Part shown: positions 35,256-45,917 of the stretch, piece by piece
Layout of the letters: the number at the start of each line of letters is the position of its first letter
Numbering within the stretch: position 1 is the stretch's first letter
Source of the DNA: Aliiglaciecola lipolytica
GTDB lineage: Bacteria > Pseudomonadota > Gammaproteobacteria > Enterobacterales > Alteromonadaceae
Direction: 5' to 3'
Length of the DNA stretch: 64,000 nucleotides
Assembly (NCBI RefSeq): GCF_018860635.1
Contig: NZ_JAHKPT010000025.1
Coordinates: 167,867-231,866, forward strand
Position numbers and translations under genes: made by a program
The notes under the pieces: generated by a model
What the model was told of the DNA's origin: nothing
What the model saw: only the letters and a program-made list of their open reading frames with translations
The model's database searches: none

Positions 35256-38213
35256 ATGTATATCACCTCAAAACTAGCCAGATCAATTAAGTTGGCACTT
35301 TGTGCTAGCTCGATGGCAGCAATTAGTACATCATTTGTTGCCGCTCAAGAAGCTACAGACACGACCGATGTAGAAAAGATTTCAATAACAGGTAGTCGTA
35401 TTTTGTCACCCGGAGTTGAATCATCCAGTCCTATTTTTTCCTTGGGAGAGGAAGAGATTGGTTATTTACAAACCCCCGAGTTTGAAAAAATAATTCGCTC
35501 ATTACCCTCTACTATTCCCGCCGATGGTGGCAACGTAAATAATGGCACCGCAGGTGCTGCAACCATAGATTTACGTGGTTTAGGGGCGCAACGTAATTTA
35601 GTACTGCTAAATGGAAAACGCATGGTGCCATTTAATTTTAATGGCCAAGTAGATACCGCCAACATTCCTACGGCACTAATTGACAGAATCGATGTAGTCA
35701 CCGGGGGAGCTTCTGCCGTTTATGGTTCTGACGCCATTTCTGGTGCAGTGAACGTTGTACTGAAGAACAACTTTCAAGGTGTTGCTCTGGATATGAATCA
35801 CTCGCAAAGTAGCGAAAGTGATGGCGACCAAGACAATATGTCTCTTACCATTGGCGCTAACTTTGACGACAGCCGAGGGAATGCGGTTTTATCAATTAGC
35901 TGGATGGAACGGGACTCAGTACTGCTCGGCGATCGTTCCTTAGGATTATTCGGTATTAATTCCAACACAGGTTCCGGTTATCAAGAGTTTCTAAACGGAG
36001 ATGTAGCCACACCGCCGCCGGCTGGTTGTGGCGGTCCAAACGTTGTGGATTTATCTGGTAGCGGTTCAACTACTGCAATCCCCACTCGATTTGAATTAAT
36101 AGGAACCGGTGTAAGTGGACAGTTTAGAGAGGACGGTACCCTTGGTTCAAACTGTAGTTTATTCAACTTTAACCCATTTAATTATTATCAAACGCCAGCT
36201 CAACGTTATGGCGCAACAGCCCTTGCTAACTATGAAATAAACGATCACATGGAATTCTACTCATCGTTTAACTTCACTAATACCACAGTGGTTCAGCAAG
36301 TCGCGCCTTCCGGTACATTTGGTAGCAGTTTTAATTTACCGCTATACAACCCTCTCATTGGCACACAGGCTTTAGACTTTATTCTTGATGGCGCGAATGC
36401 CGCTGTAGGTGATGGAACCTTATTAAATGGTGGCAGTTGGAATGATGCTAACAACAATGGAATTGTGGATACAGAGGATTCTCTAACCGTTAGATTACGT
36501 AGACGAACCCTAGAATTAGGCCCACGTTCCGAACGCTATGATGCCGAACTTTGGCAAATTAATGCCGGTATTCGCGGCGAGTTAGTAGCCGACTGGGATT
36601 ATGATTTTTCTTACCAGTATGGTGAGTCAAACCGCACAACAGTGCGTGACGGCTATACCAATCTTGGTAACATCCAAAATGCATTGGATACCCGTGATGG
36701 TGTCACCTGTGCAGTGGGTGGAACTTGTGTTCCTATTAATTTATTTGGCGGCTTTGGCACTATTACAGATGCGGCTTCGGCCTACGCTAGAGCGATTGCT
36801 TTACAGCAACAAAAATACGAACAAGAAATTATATCCCTAGTACTTACCGGCCCAGTAGACTTCATTGAGTTACCCACTGCTGGGGCTCCACTAGCCATGA
36901 GTTTTGGTTTTGAAAACAGGACGGAGACTGGTATTTTGGAGCCGGATGAATGTTTAAAAGAAACCCCAGCTAGCTGTCAAGGTGGAGCTGGAGGTAACTT
37001 GCTTCCAATTAAAGGTGGTTTTAAAGTTGATGAATTTTATTTTGAAGGGATTCTACCCGTGTTCGATGGTGCTGCGTTTGCTGAAACCATGGATCTAGAA
37101 TTCGGTTTTAGGACTTCAGATTTTGATACTATCGGAACTGCAGAATCATGGAAAATAGGATTCAATTGGCGTCCAGTAGGGCCACTGTTATTGCGAGTGA
37201 TGCAACAAAAAGCCAATAGAGCGCCAAACGTAGGTGAACTGGCTTCCCCTGTCACATCTGGTTTAGATAATGCCGTTATTGATCCCTGCTCGATAGCCAA
37301 TGCAGGAAATATTGACGCGGCATTAACAGCACTATGTGTCTCAACTGGCATGACTGAAGCGCAAGTAGGCGTGATACCCGACATTATCTCGGGTCAAATC
37401 AATACCTTTAACGGCAGTTCACCCAGTAATCCGCCAGGACCAGAAGAAGCAGACACCTTCACTGCTGGTTTCGTGTGGACCCCAGATTTTGATTGGGCCA
37501 ACGACTTTACATTATCGGTCGATTATTACGACATCGATATTTCTGGGATCATTGGTAATTTTTCCGCGCAGGAAATACTTGATTCATGTTATATCAATGG
37601 TGACGCTGGTGAATGTGCCAAAATCAATCGTGTTGGAGGAGACTTAACCGGTTCTGCGGCGGGTGTAAATCAATTCACTACCAATTTGAAGTATCTTCGT
37701 GCTGAAGGGATTGAAATTGGATTCAACATGAATTTTGATTTAGATGACATGGGTAATCTCGCTATCTCAGGTAACATCAATAAATACTTAACTCAGGAGT
37801 CACAAAGCTCAGACACAGTACCAGTGCTAGACTGCAAAGGATATTATGGCACCAGTTGTGATCCGCTATCTGATATACGTTGGATCCAGCGTACAACTTG
37901 GTCATATGATGACTTTACTGTTTCGTTATTGTGGAGACATATCAATTCTGTGGATGTAGAACCAGGAGAACGCGAACTACGATTCGAAGCATTCAGAAAA
38001 ATCGACTCTTATGACTACTTCGACATATTTGCCAGTTATAGTTTTACCAAATACGCCACCTTTACTTTGGGTATAGATAATATGTTTGACAAGGAACCAC
38101 CGGTTTTAGGCAATGATATTGGTGACACCAGTTCAAATTCGGGCAATACCTTTCCAAGCAACTATGAAGTTTTGGGTAGAATCTATAAAGCAGGTCTTAA
38201 ATTTAAGTTTTAG
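35256..38213 (+). CDS. TonB-dependent outer-membrane receptor
   Basis: 985 residues from ATG 35256 with GGGGAG upstream. Signal peptide ends near AAISTSFVAAQ. The TonB box region is VEKISITGSRI, then the plug domain with AATIDLRGLGAQRNLVLLNGKR and VVTGGASAVYGSDAISGAVNVV, then a 22-stranded barrel ending GLKFKF with the C-terminal Phe. The extracellular part has cysteine pairs (for example in PPPAGCGGPN). Such large receptors in Alteromonadales take up oligosaccharides, peptides or metal complexes; the substrate is not readable. Its neighbours, a LytTR pair and an NhaC antiporter, give no clue. The gene ends in a clear terminator. Confidence 0.95.
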   Translation: MYITSKLARSIKLALCASSMAAISTSFVAAQEATDTTDVEKISITGSRILSPGVESSSPIFSLGEEEIGYLQTPEFEKIIRSLPSTIPADGGNVNNGTAGAATIDLRGLGAQRNLVLLNGKRMVPFNFNGQVDTANIPTALIDRIDVVTGGASAVYGSDAISGAVNVVLKNNFQGVALDMNHSQSSESDGDQDNMSLTIGANFDDSRGNAVLSISWMERDSVLLGDRSLGLFGINSNTGSGYQEFLNGDVATPPPAGCGGPNVVDLSGSGSTTAIPTRFELIGTGVSGQFREDGTLGSNCSLFNFNPFNYYQTPAQRYGATALANYEINDHMEFYSSFNFTNTTVVQQVAPSGTFGSSFNLPLYNPLIGTQALDFILDGANAAVGDGTLLNGGSWNDANNNGIVDTEDSLTVRLRRRTLELGPRSERYDAELWQINAGIRGELVADWDYDFSYQYGESNRTTVRDGYTNLGNIQNALDTRDGVTCAVGGTCVPINLFGGFGTITDAASAYARAIALQQQKYEQEIISLVLTGPVDFIELPTAGAPLAMSFGFENRTETGILEPDECLKETPASCQGGAGGNLLPIKGGFKVDEFYFEGILPVFDGAAFAETMDLEFGFRTSDFDTIGTAESWKIGFNWRPVGPLLLRVMQQKANRAPNVGELASPVTSGLDNAVIDPCSIANAGNIDAALTALCVSTGMTEAQVGVIPDIISGQINTFNGSSPSNPPGPEEADTFTAGFVWTPDFDWANDFTLSVDYYDIDISGIIGNFSAQEILDSCYINGDAGECAKINRVGGDLTGSAAGVNQFTTNLKYLRAEGIEIGFNMNFDLDDMGNLAISGNINKYLTQESQSSDTVPVLDCKGYYGTSCDPLSDIRWIQRTTWSYDDFTVSLLWRHINSVDVEPGERELRFEAFRKIDSYDYFDIFASYSFTKYATFTLGIDNMFDKEPPVLGNDIGDTSSNSGNTFPSNYEVLGRIYKAGLKFKF

Positions 38214-38251
38214 TACTTTGATTTAAACTAAAAAGTAACTTTAGCAAACTC

Positions 38252-38279
38252 AAAACGGAGCTTAAATAGCTCCGTTTTT
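38252..38279 (+). terminator. Intrinsic terminator of the receptor gene
   Basis: AAAACGGAGCT (38252-38262), loop TAAAT, AGCTCCGTTTT (38268-38278) with a T run; it also works for minus-strand transcripts. Confidence 0.9.
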
Positions 38280-38319
38280 AATTGTCTGTTTTAAGCCTCA
38301 AGGCGCTACAGCTCTGCTT

Positions 38320-38526
38320 TTAATCGATAAATCGAAACCGCGGAATAAGTTTGCCTTCAACATCAACCTCTTCAATGAACATCTCCAATGGCCTCACCCA
38401 TAAATTTCTTTCACCATAAAGTGGACGGTAAACCACTAATTCGGTTTCATCCTCGGAGTGCTTAGCAACCCCAATCACTTCGTAATCATTGCCTTTGTAA
38501 TGACGATACTTACCTGCTTTTAGCAT
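38320..38526 (-). CDS. DUF1653 domain protein
   Basis: 68 residues. KYRHYKGNDYEVIGVAKHSE, LVVYRPLYG and WVRPLEMFIEEV are the typical DUF1653 stretches. Function unknown. It begins two bases after the MFS stop, so it is the last gene of a two-gene unit. Confidence 0.85.
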   Translation of the reverse strand: MLKAGKYRHYKGNDYEVIGVAKHSEDETELVVYRPLYGERNLWVRPLEMFIEEVDVEGKLIPRFRFID

Positions 38527-38528
38527 AC

Positions 38529-39728
38529 TTACCCTTCTCCATTCAATTCCAATACTGTTGCTGATCTAATCCGCCAAGCCTGCCAAGACAGCAAAATTAG
38601 ATGGCAACAAATAATCATAAAACTAGTTAGCATTAACCCCTTCCAACCTAAAGCAAAGAGTAGTGCACCGGCTCCCAACGCAGCCATGCCTTGAGCACTA
38701 AAAACAGCGAATTCATTAATACTCTGAACTTGGAACTTCTGCTCAATAGTATGTGTTTGCGGCAGAAGCACAGTTCCACCTAAGAATAAAAAATTCCAGC
38801 CTATACCCAATAAAATGAGAGCGACCCAGTAATTGATCAGTTGACTGTCAATTGAACCAACCGCAATGGTTAACAAGTAGATAATAAGACCCGCCACTAT
38901 CACCCGATAAACGCCGAGTTTTGCAATCAACAGACCACTGAATATTGAAGGAATGTACATCGCCAGAATATGACTTTGAATTACCCACTTAGCTTGCTCT
39001 AAGCTATACAAAGTATTGATATGCATATGCACAGGTGTTGCTGTCATGATAAAGCTCATGAGTGCATAACCTATCACTGACGCAGAAACCGCAATAATGA
39101 AAGAAGGCTTAGACAAGACGTCACGAATAACAACTTTTTGCTTTCCTGTATGTTGCAGCGGGGTATGGGTCTCTTTAAATAAGCCGAATAACCCTATACA
39201 AATCAAACAAAGTACGGCCATTAAAACGAATGAACCAACAAATGGGGTTGCCAATAATTGATTACCAATAGTGGCGAGTTCCGGACCTATGATGGCTGCG
39301 GCTAAGCCGCCAAGTAGTACAGTGGATGCAGCTTTAGGGGCACGTTCAAAGGTCACTGACTCCATAGCGGCGAAGCGGATTTGCTGAAACCCAGAAATTG
39401 CTATCCCTAACAAAAAAGTAGCCACTAAAAATAATATAAAATGTGCAATATATATACTCAATGCAGCAAGCAATGAGGCACAACAAGCCAATCCAGCAAC
39501 GGCTAAAAAAACAGGTTTTCGACCTAGCTTTCCCATGCAACGAGTAACGGGTATGACGCCAAAAGCGGTACCTATGATCATCATTGCTACCGGCAACGTG
39601 GAAAGACCAACAGAGGGGGCTAAATTCGCTCCAACAAGGCCTCCTACCATTACCATCATCGCTCCCGCACTCATCGCTAAGGCAAGTATAAATGTCAAAA
39701 TCCAAACATTTCGAGGGAGGGAAAACAA
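38529..39728 (-). CDS. MFS transporter
   Basis: 399 residues, twelve hydrophobic segments in two halves with a central loop (KETHTPLQHTGKQ). TRCMGKLGRKPVF is the Asp/Gly-rich loop 2-3 motif of the family. TTG start at 39728, with AGGT upstream at longer distance; no better start exists. Substrate unknown; probably co-transcribed with the DUF1653 gene. Confidence 0.85.
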   Translation of the reverse strand: MFSLPRNVWILTFILALAMSAGAMMVMVGGLVGANLAPSVGLSTLPVAMMIIGTAFGVIPVTRCMGKLGRKPVFLAVAGLACCASLLAALSIYIAHFILFLVATFLLGIAISGFQQIRFAAMESVTFERAPKAASTVLLGGLAAAIIGPELATIGNQLLATPFVGSFVLMAVLCLICIGLFGLFKETHTPLQHTGKQKVVIRDVLSKPSFIIAVSASVIGYALMSFIMTATPVHMHINTLYSLEQAKWVIQSHILAMYIPSIFSGLLIAKLGVYRVIVAGLIIYLLTIAVGSIDSQLINYWVALILLGIGWNFLFLGGTVLLPQTHTIEQKFQVQSINEFAVFSAQGMAALGAGALLFALGWKGLMLTSFMIICCHLILLSWQAWRIRSATVLELNGEG

Positions 39729-39841
39729 AGTATTAACTACCTAATAGAGTGAAAACGCATACTTGAAAATAACATAGTTTAAAGTGCAACTGTTAAACAT
39801 CATTTAACTACATTTGCTGCAAACAAGTTAGCGCATTATGG

Positions 39842-40909
39842 CTATGTTAGGGCTGAATCAAAAGGCAGCACCATTTGCTGAAACCGACTTTTAGTTGGTA
39901 AGCCTACATGCAAGCCAACTAAGCGAATTCCACGTTCGGTTTTGCGACTAAAGGCTTCATCAAGCAATTCAACAAAATAGTTTTTATCTAATTCAGAACA
40001 TCGGTGCTCAACAGTGGTTTGTTGAAAGTCACTAAACTTTAGTTTCACACCTTGAGTTTGAATCTTGTTGTCACTGCGGGCTGTTTTTAATCGTTCTTCC
40101 AATTTAGGGTAGAGGTTTTCTAATACTTGCAAACATTGTTCTTTGGTCTGAATATCTTCATGTAATGTGCGCTCAACACCAACGGATTTTCGTTCACGAG
40201 ATAAACTGAGATCGCGATCATCTATGCCATTGCTACGCTTCCAAATTATCGGACCAAATTTACCAAAGATCTTAATTAACTGCTCAATGGGATAAGTGCG
40301 CACATCATTGCAGGTGTATAAGCCTAAATTATGCAACTTCTGCACAGTCACTTTACCCACTCCAGGAATTTTCCCTAGTGGCAGTTTTTTTACAAAATCA
40401 TCAAGTGTTTCTGGCGTGATCACGCAAATGCCGTTGGGCTTGTTTTCATCGCTGGCAATTTTTGCCACAAACTTGATAGGCGCAACACCAGCTGAAGCAG
40501 TTAATCCTATTTCATTCTGAATCGCTTTACGTATGTCTTCTGCGATTAAAGTGGCACTGCCGGAAAATAATGTGGAGTCAGTAACATCTAAATAGGCTTC
40601 ATCTAAAGACAGCGGTTCTATTTTGTCGGTGTATCGTTGGAATATGGCGCGTATTTGTTTGGAAATCTGTCCATATAGTTCCATACGACCTGGCACCATA
40701 ACAAGGTTAGGACAGAGTTTAAGCGCATGTGCCGTAGCCATCGCAGAACGTACCCCAAATTTGCGAGCGGGATAGTTACAAGTTGAAATAACACCTCGCT
40801 TGTCAGATCGACCTCCGATAGCAATAGGTACATTTTGTAACGCAGGATTATCACGCATTTCTACTGCTGCATAAAAGCAATCCATATCGATATGAATAAT
40901 TTTGCGCAT
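39842..40909 (-). CDS. dinB: DNA polymerase IV
   Basis: 355 residues, Y-family polymerase. [18 protein letters not shown] and [12 protein letters not shown] carry the metal-binding acidic residues, [17 protein letters not shown] the fingers, [18 protein letters not shown] the helix-hairpin-helix, and the C-terminal little finger follows. Start chosen at ATG 40909 from family homology; an earlier ATG (40927) would lie almost on the LexA box. The C terminus lacks a QLVLDL-type beta-clamp tail but has QQMVLPF, which probably serves. Regulated by the LexA site at 40932-40947. Confidence 0.95.
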   Translation of the reverse strand: MRKIIHIDMDCFYAAVEMRDNPALQNVPIAIGGRSDKRGVISTCNYPARKFGVRSAMATAHALKLCPNLVMVPGRMELYGQISKQIRAIFQRYTDKIEPLSLDEAYLDVTDSTLFSGSATLIAEDIRKAIQNEIGLTASAGVAPIKFVAKIASDENKPNGICVITPETLDDFVKKLPLGKIPGVGKVTVQKLHNLGLYTCNDVRTYPIEQLIKIFGKFGPIIWKRSNGIDDRDLSLSRERKSVGVERTLHEDIQTKEQCLQVLENLYPKLEERLKTARSDNKIQTQGVKLKFSDFQQTTVEHRCSELDKNYFVELLDEAFSRKTERGIRLVGLHVGLPTKSRFQQMVLPFDSALT

Positions 40910-40931
40910 AACCTCAACCAAAACCATTAAA

Positions 40932-40947
40932 CTGTTTTTTTATACAG
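40932..40947. promoter_or_regulatory. LexA (SOS) box
   Basis: CTG-TTTTTTTATA-CAG matches CTG-N10-CAG with the usual AT-rich middle. It ends 22 bases upstream of the dinB start and would block the promoter when LexA is intact. Confidence 0.85.
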
Positions 40948-40968
40948 TAATGGTAAATTCAGGTCAAG

Positions 40969-41865
40969 TCATTTGAATGCAGGAAGTTCAGGCTCTAGTG
41001 ATTTCATTTGCGCATATATAGGTTTGGCAATTTTTTTGAAGCCCGACTCTGTAGGATGAATTTCATTCAGCCAATCTGTTTTATTACCAGGTCGCAAAAT
41101 TCCTTGGGTATCCACAACAATGAGTTTATTCAAATGTTCCGGACGACTTGCTAACGCTTGAAGTCGCGTTTTTAGCGTACCTAAAAGAATTTCGACTATC
41201 GGCAAATGTAGCTCTAGTGGTATATTTTTTTCTATTAAATAAGGATAAATCCAAGGTTTTGTCTTTATCAGCCCCCAAAAAAACTCAGCGCCGTCTTTAC
41301 TCGGTTTGGCAATATCGTAAGTATGGGTAATGATAGTTGCTTGAGGATTATACTCGTCACGTAAATCAATTAACTGATCATAAGCTAACATGATTGCATC
41401 CATTTTGCGGTTAAAGCGTGAAGCGTGAATGCAGTCCTGAGCGCTAAATCCTTCTTCGTATTGGTTCAAAATCATTGGCATGTCACGTTTACCGACAATA
41501 TCGTTGCCGCCGCCAGAGAATAAAATCAACTTCACGTATTGAGCACTCTGTTGCAAAACTGAAGATAGGTCTGCTTTTTGCTGACCTGACATCATATTAA
41601 CCGCTTCATCGCCATTACTTGCCAGCCTAAGTAAGTTGACTTTATCTGTTCTAGAAACCACATTCTCAATATGATGGATAACGTTAATATCGCCACCAAA
41701 TGCAACCCACTTCTTAGGGTATGCAAACCAAGAATCGCCTTCTGTGATGATGCCAATTCTATCAGGGTGTTTTTTGCAAATATGTAAAAAATCAGTTCGT
41801 AAACTGGTGATGCCGGTATGCGCTGCTATGCGTCTGCGACGTTCTATTGGGGTTTCTTTAGGCAT
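40969..41865 (-). CDS. SGNH/GDSL-like hydrolase family protein
   Basis: 298 residues. IITEGDSWFAYP fits block I (Gly-Asp-Ser), ILFSGGGNDIVG fits block III (GxND) and NEIHPTESGF fits block V (catalytic His). A Gly in block II is less clear. SGNH enzymes are esterases or lipases; the long helical middle is unlike short thioesterases. No signal peptide, so cytoplasmic. It ends 21 bases upstream of the dinB LexA box but has no visible link to repair. Confidence 0.7.
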   Translation of the reverse strand: MPKETPIERRRRIAAHTGITSLRTDFLHICKKHPDRIGIITEGDSWFAYPKKWVAFGGDINVIHHIENVVSRTDKVNLLRLASNGDEAVNMMSGQQKADLSSVLQQSAQYVKLILFSGGGNDIVGKRDMPMILNQYEEGFSAQDCIHASRFNRKMDAIMLAYDQLIDLRDEYNPQATIITHTYDIAKPSKDGAEFFWGLIKTKPWIYPYLIEKNIPLELHLPIVEILLGTLKTRLQALASRPEHLNKLIVVDTQGILRPGNKTDWLNEIHPTESGFKKIAKPIYAQMKSLEPELPAFK

Positions 41866-41978
41866 TTTCTTTCCCTGCTTAGCTTTTTACTAAGTGTAGT
41901 AAAAGTAATTTATTTTGCAGTATATTATCTTGCAACCAGCTGGGAAATAGCGGAAAAACGGTTTAAGTTTTGGTAGGT

Positions 41979-42008
41979 ACAAGGTTGTAATAAAACTTAC
42001 AACCTTGT
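41979..42008. terminator. 12-bp hairpin downstream of nqrM
   Basis: ACAAGGTTGTAA (41979-41990), loop TAAAAC, TTACAACCTTGT (41997-42008). Very stable, but no U run follows in either direction; it may end transcription weakly or stabilise the mRNA end. Confidence 0.55.
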
Positions 42009-42028
42009 GATAATTTTCATCTCAGAAT

Positions 42029-42262
42029 TTATAAAATTTGGTTCTGTTTCCATTCGGCCAGTTTTTTCTGGCGTATTTCTTCTTTTTCTAAGCGCGCTTT
42101 TTTGCGGTCACACGGTTCTGGACAGTCACAAGCTTTTGCAATACCTAGCGCACCTAAACCTCCACAACTTCCTGCAATTGTTTTTTGCTGGAATATGTAA
42201 CCTACTGCCATGGCTAGCACCACAACGAGAAAAAACACAAAGGCTAAAATAAATGTACTCAC
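42029..42262 (-). CDS. nqrM: NqrM, NQR maturation protein
   Basis: 77 residues: one membrane helix ILAFVFFLVVVLAMAVGYIF, then AGSCGGLGALG and ACDCPEPCDRKK. The conserved cysteines fit a role in delivering iron to the NqrD/NqrE centre. Located just downstream of apbE, 27 bases away, as in Vibrio. Confidence 0.93.
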   Translation of the reverse strand: MSTFILAFVFFLVVVLAMAVGYIFQQKTIAGSCGGLGALGIAKACDCPEPCDRKKARLEKEEIRQKKLAEWKQNQIL

Positions 42263-42289
42263 ACTATATCCTAACTATTTTAATTTAAA

Positions 42290-43321
42290 TTACTGCTCAG
42301 TTGCAGCGTTAATATATTCGTCAAACTTTCCGGTAGTATACGCTTTAAAGCTACCTTTTTCTCGCGTAATTAACATCACGTCTAGGTTATGTTCTTTCGC
42401 AACTCGCAGTGCATCGTCTTTCCCCAATACATTTAAAGCCGTCGCTAAACCATCTGCAGTCATAGAAGAAGGATGAACAACGGTTACCGCAACCAAGTTA
42501 TGCTGAATAGGGTAGCCAGTTCTGGGATCAATCAAGTGGGAGTAACGAATGCCATCTTGTTCGAAGTAATTACGGTAGTCTCCCGACGTTGCCACCGCGT
42601 TATTCCCAATTGTGAGGATTGACTGTACAGCGCGTTCGTTATTGACTGGCTTTTCAACCGCAATACGCCAACCTGAACCATTGCTCTTTACACCGGCCAC
42701 GCGCATCTCGCCACCAATTTCTACCAAATAGTTTTTGTAACCGTAAGACTCCAATAATTCAGCTACAACATCTACACCATAACCTTTTGCAATGGTCGAC
42801 AAATCCACGTACAAGTCAGGCTGCAGTTTAATTAGATAGTTATCTTGGATAACCAACTTGTTCAGGCCAATTTGTTCTTTAAGCGAATCGATTGTCTGCT
42901 GTGAAGGAATTTTTTCTGGTCGGGCTTCAGGTCCAAAGCCCCACAAATTAACTAGAGGTCCTATAGTTACATCCAGTACGCCCAGACTGACTTCCCCTAG
43001 CCTTTTCGCTTCCTTTAATACTGTTAGTGTAGCTGGCGACATTTTAAAGGGTTCAGAGCTAAGTTGTTGATTAAAGCGGGACAACTCGGAGTTAGGATCG
43101 TAGGTTGACATTAACTTATTGATATCGACCAACAGGTCATCAATTTTTTGCTGTAATTCTTCCGGAGGCAAACCCACATCTGCAAGAACTTTCACATTGT
43201 AGCTAGTCCCCATAGTCGCACCTGACAAATGGATTTCGCCAGCACTTTTAGGAGTATTCCAAACAACCAGTATTACCACTAAAACACATAATAGTAGGCC
43301 AAGGGATTTCACTTTATTCAT
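42290..43321 (-). CDS. apbE: FAD:protein FMN transferase ApbE
   Basis: 343 residues with an N-terminal hydrophobic segment (LGLLLCVLVVILVVW), probably a signal anchor or lipoprotein-like leader. ATMGTSYNVKV, STYDPNSELSRFN, DLSTIAKGYGVDVV and the VEIGGEMRV segment are typical. It attaches FMN to Thr residues of NqrB and NqrC. The nqrF terminator lies upstream, so it has either its own promoter or read-through. Confidence 0.94.
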   Translation of the reverse strand: MNKVKSLGLLLCVLVVILVVWNTPKSAGEIHLSGATMGTSYNVKVLADVGLPPEELQQKIDDLLVDINKLMSTYDPNSELSRFNQQLSSEPFKMSPATLTVLKEAKRLGEVSLGVLDVTIGPLVNLWGFGPEARPEKIPSQQTIDSLKEQIGLNKLVIQDNYLIKLQPDLYVDLSTIAKGYGVDVVAELLESYGYKNYLVEIGGEMRVAGVKSNGSGWRIAVEKPVNNERAVQSILTIGNNAVATSGDYRNYFEQDGIRYSHLIDPRTGYPIQHNLVAVTVVHPSSMTADGLATALNVLGKDDALRVAKEHNLDVMLITREKGSFKAYTTGKFDEYINAATEQ

Positions 43322-43354
43322 ATAACAAGCTCATTTAATAACACTAATGCTCAC

Positions 43355-43379
43355 AAAAAAAAGGGACATAAATGTCCCT
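43355..43379 (-). terminator. Intrinsic terminator between nqrF and apbE
   Basis: Minus strand AGGGACAT-TT-ATGTCCCT followed by a run of T (from A at 43355-43361). It would separate the nqr operon from apbE-nqrM, allowing separate levels. Confidence 0.85.
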
Positions 43380-43402
43380 CTTTACAACTTTCCATTTAGA
43401 TA

Positions 43403-44635
43403 TTAGCCACCGAAGTCATCTAACATGATGTTTTCGTCTTCAACGCCTAATTCTTTAAGCATATTGATGACTGCAGCATTCATCATAGGAGGCCCACACA
43501 TGTAGAACTCACAATCTTCTGGCGCTGGATGATCTTTCAAATAGTTTTCCAACAATACGTTGTGGATAAATCCAGTATCACCTTCCCAATTGTCTTCTGG
43601 TTGAGGGTCAGATAAGGCAACGTGCCATTTAAAGTTTTCGTTTTCTGCTTGAAGCATATCAAAATCTTCAACATAAAACATTTCACGTAGCGAACGAGCA
43701 CCATACCAAAAGGTAATTTTACGGTCAGTCTTAAGTCGACGCAATTGGTCAAAAATATGAGAACGCATTGGCGCCATACCTGCACCACCACCCACAAAGA
43801 CCATTTCAGCTTGTGTGTCTTTAGCGAAGAATTCACCAAATGGACCAGAAATAGTGGCTTTATCGCCTTCTTTCAAACTCCAAATATAAGAAGACATTTT
43901 ACCCGCAGGCAAGCTTAGATTGTTCGGTGGAGGCGTAGCAATACGCACATTCAGCATGATTATCCCTTCTTCTTCTGGGTAATTAGCCATTGAATATGCA
44001 CGGATAGTTTCTTCGTCTACTTTAGATTCGATATTAAAGAAACCGAAACGTTCCCAATCAGGCTTGTACTCGTCAGGAATGTCGTAATCTTTGTATTTAA
44101 CGTGATGAGGTGGAGCTTCAATTTGAATATAACCACCGGCACGGAAAGGAACACTTTCACCATCTGGCACAGCCAATTTAAGTTCTTTGATGAAGGTTGC
44201 TTTGTTATCGTTAGAAATAACTTCGCAATCCCATTTTTTGATCCCAAAGACTTCTTCTGGTAATTCAATATCCATGTCTTGTTTAATCGCAACTTGACAA
44301 GATAGACGGCAACCTTCTTTCGCTTCACGTTTACTTATGTGATCCAGTTCAGTAGGCAAAATCTCGCCACCACCAGATTTAATATCAACACGGCATTGGC
44401 CACACGAGCCACCACCGCCACACGCAGATGATACGAAAATACCTGAATCAGCCAAAGCGCCAAGCAACTTGCCGCCAGGTGAAGCCGTAATGGCTTTATC
44501 AGGGTCGCCATTGATAGTGATAGTCACGTCGCCTGATGGTACAAGCTTAGACTTTGCGAACATGATGATAAGTACGAGTGCCAATACAATGGCAATAAAC
44601 ATACCTACACCAAGGTAAATTTCATTTGGATTCAT
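43403..44635 (-). CDS. nqrF: NQR subunit F (NADH dehydrogenase, 2Fe-2S, FAD)
   Basis: 410 residues. A membrane helix leads to the 2Fe-2S domain ([15 protein letters not shown] and a later GCRLSCQV), then the FAD-binding barrel (RAYSMANYP) and NADH-binding Rossmann fold ([25 protein letters not shown]). NADH electrons enter here. Confidence 0.97.
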   Translation of the reverse strand: MNPNEIYLGVGMFIAIVLALVLIIMFAKSKLVPSGDVTITINGDPDKAITASPGGKLLGALADSGIFVSSACGGGGSCGQCRVDIKSGGGEILPTELDHISKREAKEGCRLSCQVAIKQDMDIELPEEVFGIKKWDCEVISNDNKATFIKELKLAVPDGESVPFRAGGYIQIEAPPHHVKYKDYDIPDEYKPDWERFGFFNIESKVDEETIRAYSMANYPEEEGIIMLNVRIATPPPNNLSLPAGKMSSYIWSLKEGDKATISGPFGEFFAKDTQAEMVFVGGGAGMAPMRSHIFDQLRRLKTDRKITFWYGARSLREMFYVEDFDMLQAENENFKWHVALSDPQPEDNWEGDTGFIHNVLLENYLKDHPAPEDCEFYMCGPPMMNAAVINMLKELGVEDENIMLDDFGG

Positions 44636-44661
44636 TTACAAATACTCCTTAGTGTCTTCGC

Positions 44662-45270
44662 TTAAAGGGCTACGCCAGTGAACGACTGGAAACCCAATGC
44701 CATAAGACCTGCAATCATAAACACAGAGCCTAATCCACGTATGCCTTCAGGCATATCAGCATATTTTAATTTTTCACGTACTGCCGCTAGTAGGGTAATC
44801 GCGATTGCCCAACCTGCACCACTACCGATACCGTAAACCACACTTTCAGTGAAGTTATATTCACGTTGTACGGCGAAAGCTACACCACCAAAGATGGCGC
44901 AGTTAACGGTAATTAGCGGTAAGAAAATACCTAACGCGTTATATAGCGCTGGGAAAAACTTATCCAAACTCATTTCTAGAATCTGAACTAATGCTGCGAT
45001 AACACCGATAAAGGTTAAGAAGTTTAAGAAACTCAAATCTGCATCAGGGAAACCAGCCCAAGCAAGTGCACCAGGAGCAAGAATGTTTACGTAAATTACT
45101 TGGTTTACAGGTACTGAAATACCCAACACTACGATAACCGCAACACCAAGTCCCATAGCAGTTTTTACTTTTTTAGATACTGCTAAGAAAGTACACATAC
45201 CTAAGAACAATGACAATGCCATGTTTTCAATGAAGACAGACTTAACAAAAAGGCTTAAATAATGTTCCAT
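44662..45270 (-). CDS. nqrE: NQR subunit E
   Basis: 202 residues, six membrane helices; NLILAxx-type start [19 protein letters not shown] and a conserved Cys in [13 protein letters not shown]. It shares the fold of NqrD and binds an iron centre across the membrane. 26 bases after it comes nqrF; nqrD precedes it by 3 bases. Confidence 0.96.
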   Translation of the reverse strand: MEHYLSLFVKSVFIENMALSLFLGMCTFLAVSKKVKTAMGLGVAVIVVLGISVPVNQVIYVNILAPGALAWAGFPDADLSFLNFLTFIGVIAALVQILEMSLDKFFPALYNALGIFLPLITVNCAIFGGVAFAVQREYNFTESVVYGIGSGAGWAIAITLLAAVREKLKYADMPEGIRGLGSVFMIAGLMALGFQSFTGVAL

Positions 45271-45273
45271 GTC

Positions 45274-45906
45274 TTACTCCTTAGGTTCGACTTGTTCAGG
45301 ACGAATGGTACGAATAAACCAAATTAATCCACCGATCAAAATGAAAGAACTGAAAGGTAGAATTAATAGACCATTACCTTGATACCAGCCACCATTTTGT
45401 ACTAGCGGTAAAATTGGGAAACCGAGAATGGTACCAAAACCAAACAATTCTTTAATTGTACCGATAATAATAAGTACTAAAGAATAGCCTAAGCCATTTC
45501 CGATACCGTCAAGGAAGCTCATGAAAGGTGGACTCTTCATTGCGTAGGCTTCTGCACGCCCCATTACGATACAGTTAGTAATAATCAAACCAACAAATAC
45601 CGATAATTCTTTAGCAATATCGTACGCGACCGCCTTTAGAATTTGGTCAACAACGATTACCAAAGATGCAATGATTGTCATTTGAATAATAATCCGAACG
45701 CTAGAAGGTATCTGCTTACGAATTAGAGAGATAAACAAATTAGAAAATGCCGTTACTGAGGTCAGGGCTAAAGCCATAACCAATGCAGTTTCTAATTTAG
45801 TAGTAATAGCAAGTGCAGAACATACACCTAACACTTGCAATGCGATGGGGTTGTTGTCCAGAATGGGTCCGAACAGCACCTTTTTCATTTCTTTAGTTTC
45901 AGCCAT
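45274..45906 (-). CDS. nqrD: NQR subunit D
   Basis: 210 residues. [14 protein letters not shown] followed by [20 protein letters not shown] is the normal N terminus, so ATG 45906 is chosen over an earlier frame start. [19 protein letters not shown] carries the iron-ligand Cys. Six helices. Confidence 0.96.
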   Translation of the reverse strand: MAETKEMKKVLFGPILDNNPIALQVLGVCSALAITTKLETALVMALALTSVTAFSNLFISLIRKQIPSSVRIIIQMTIIASLVIVVDQILKAVAYDIAKELSVFVGLIITNCIVMGRAEAYAMKSPPFMSFLDGIGNGLGYSLVLIIIGTIKELFGFGTILGFPILPLVQNGGWYQGNGLLILPFSSFILIGGLIWFIRTIRPEQVEPKE

Positions 45907-45917
45907 TGTGCTTCGCC

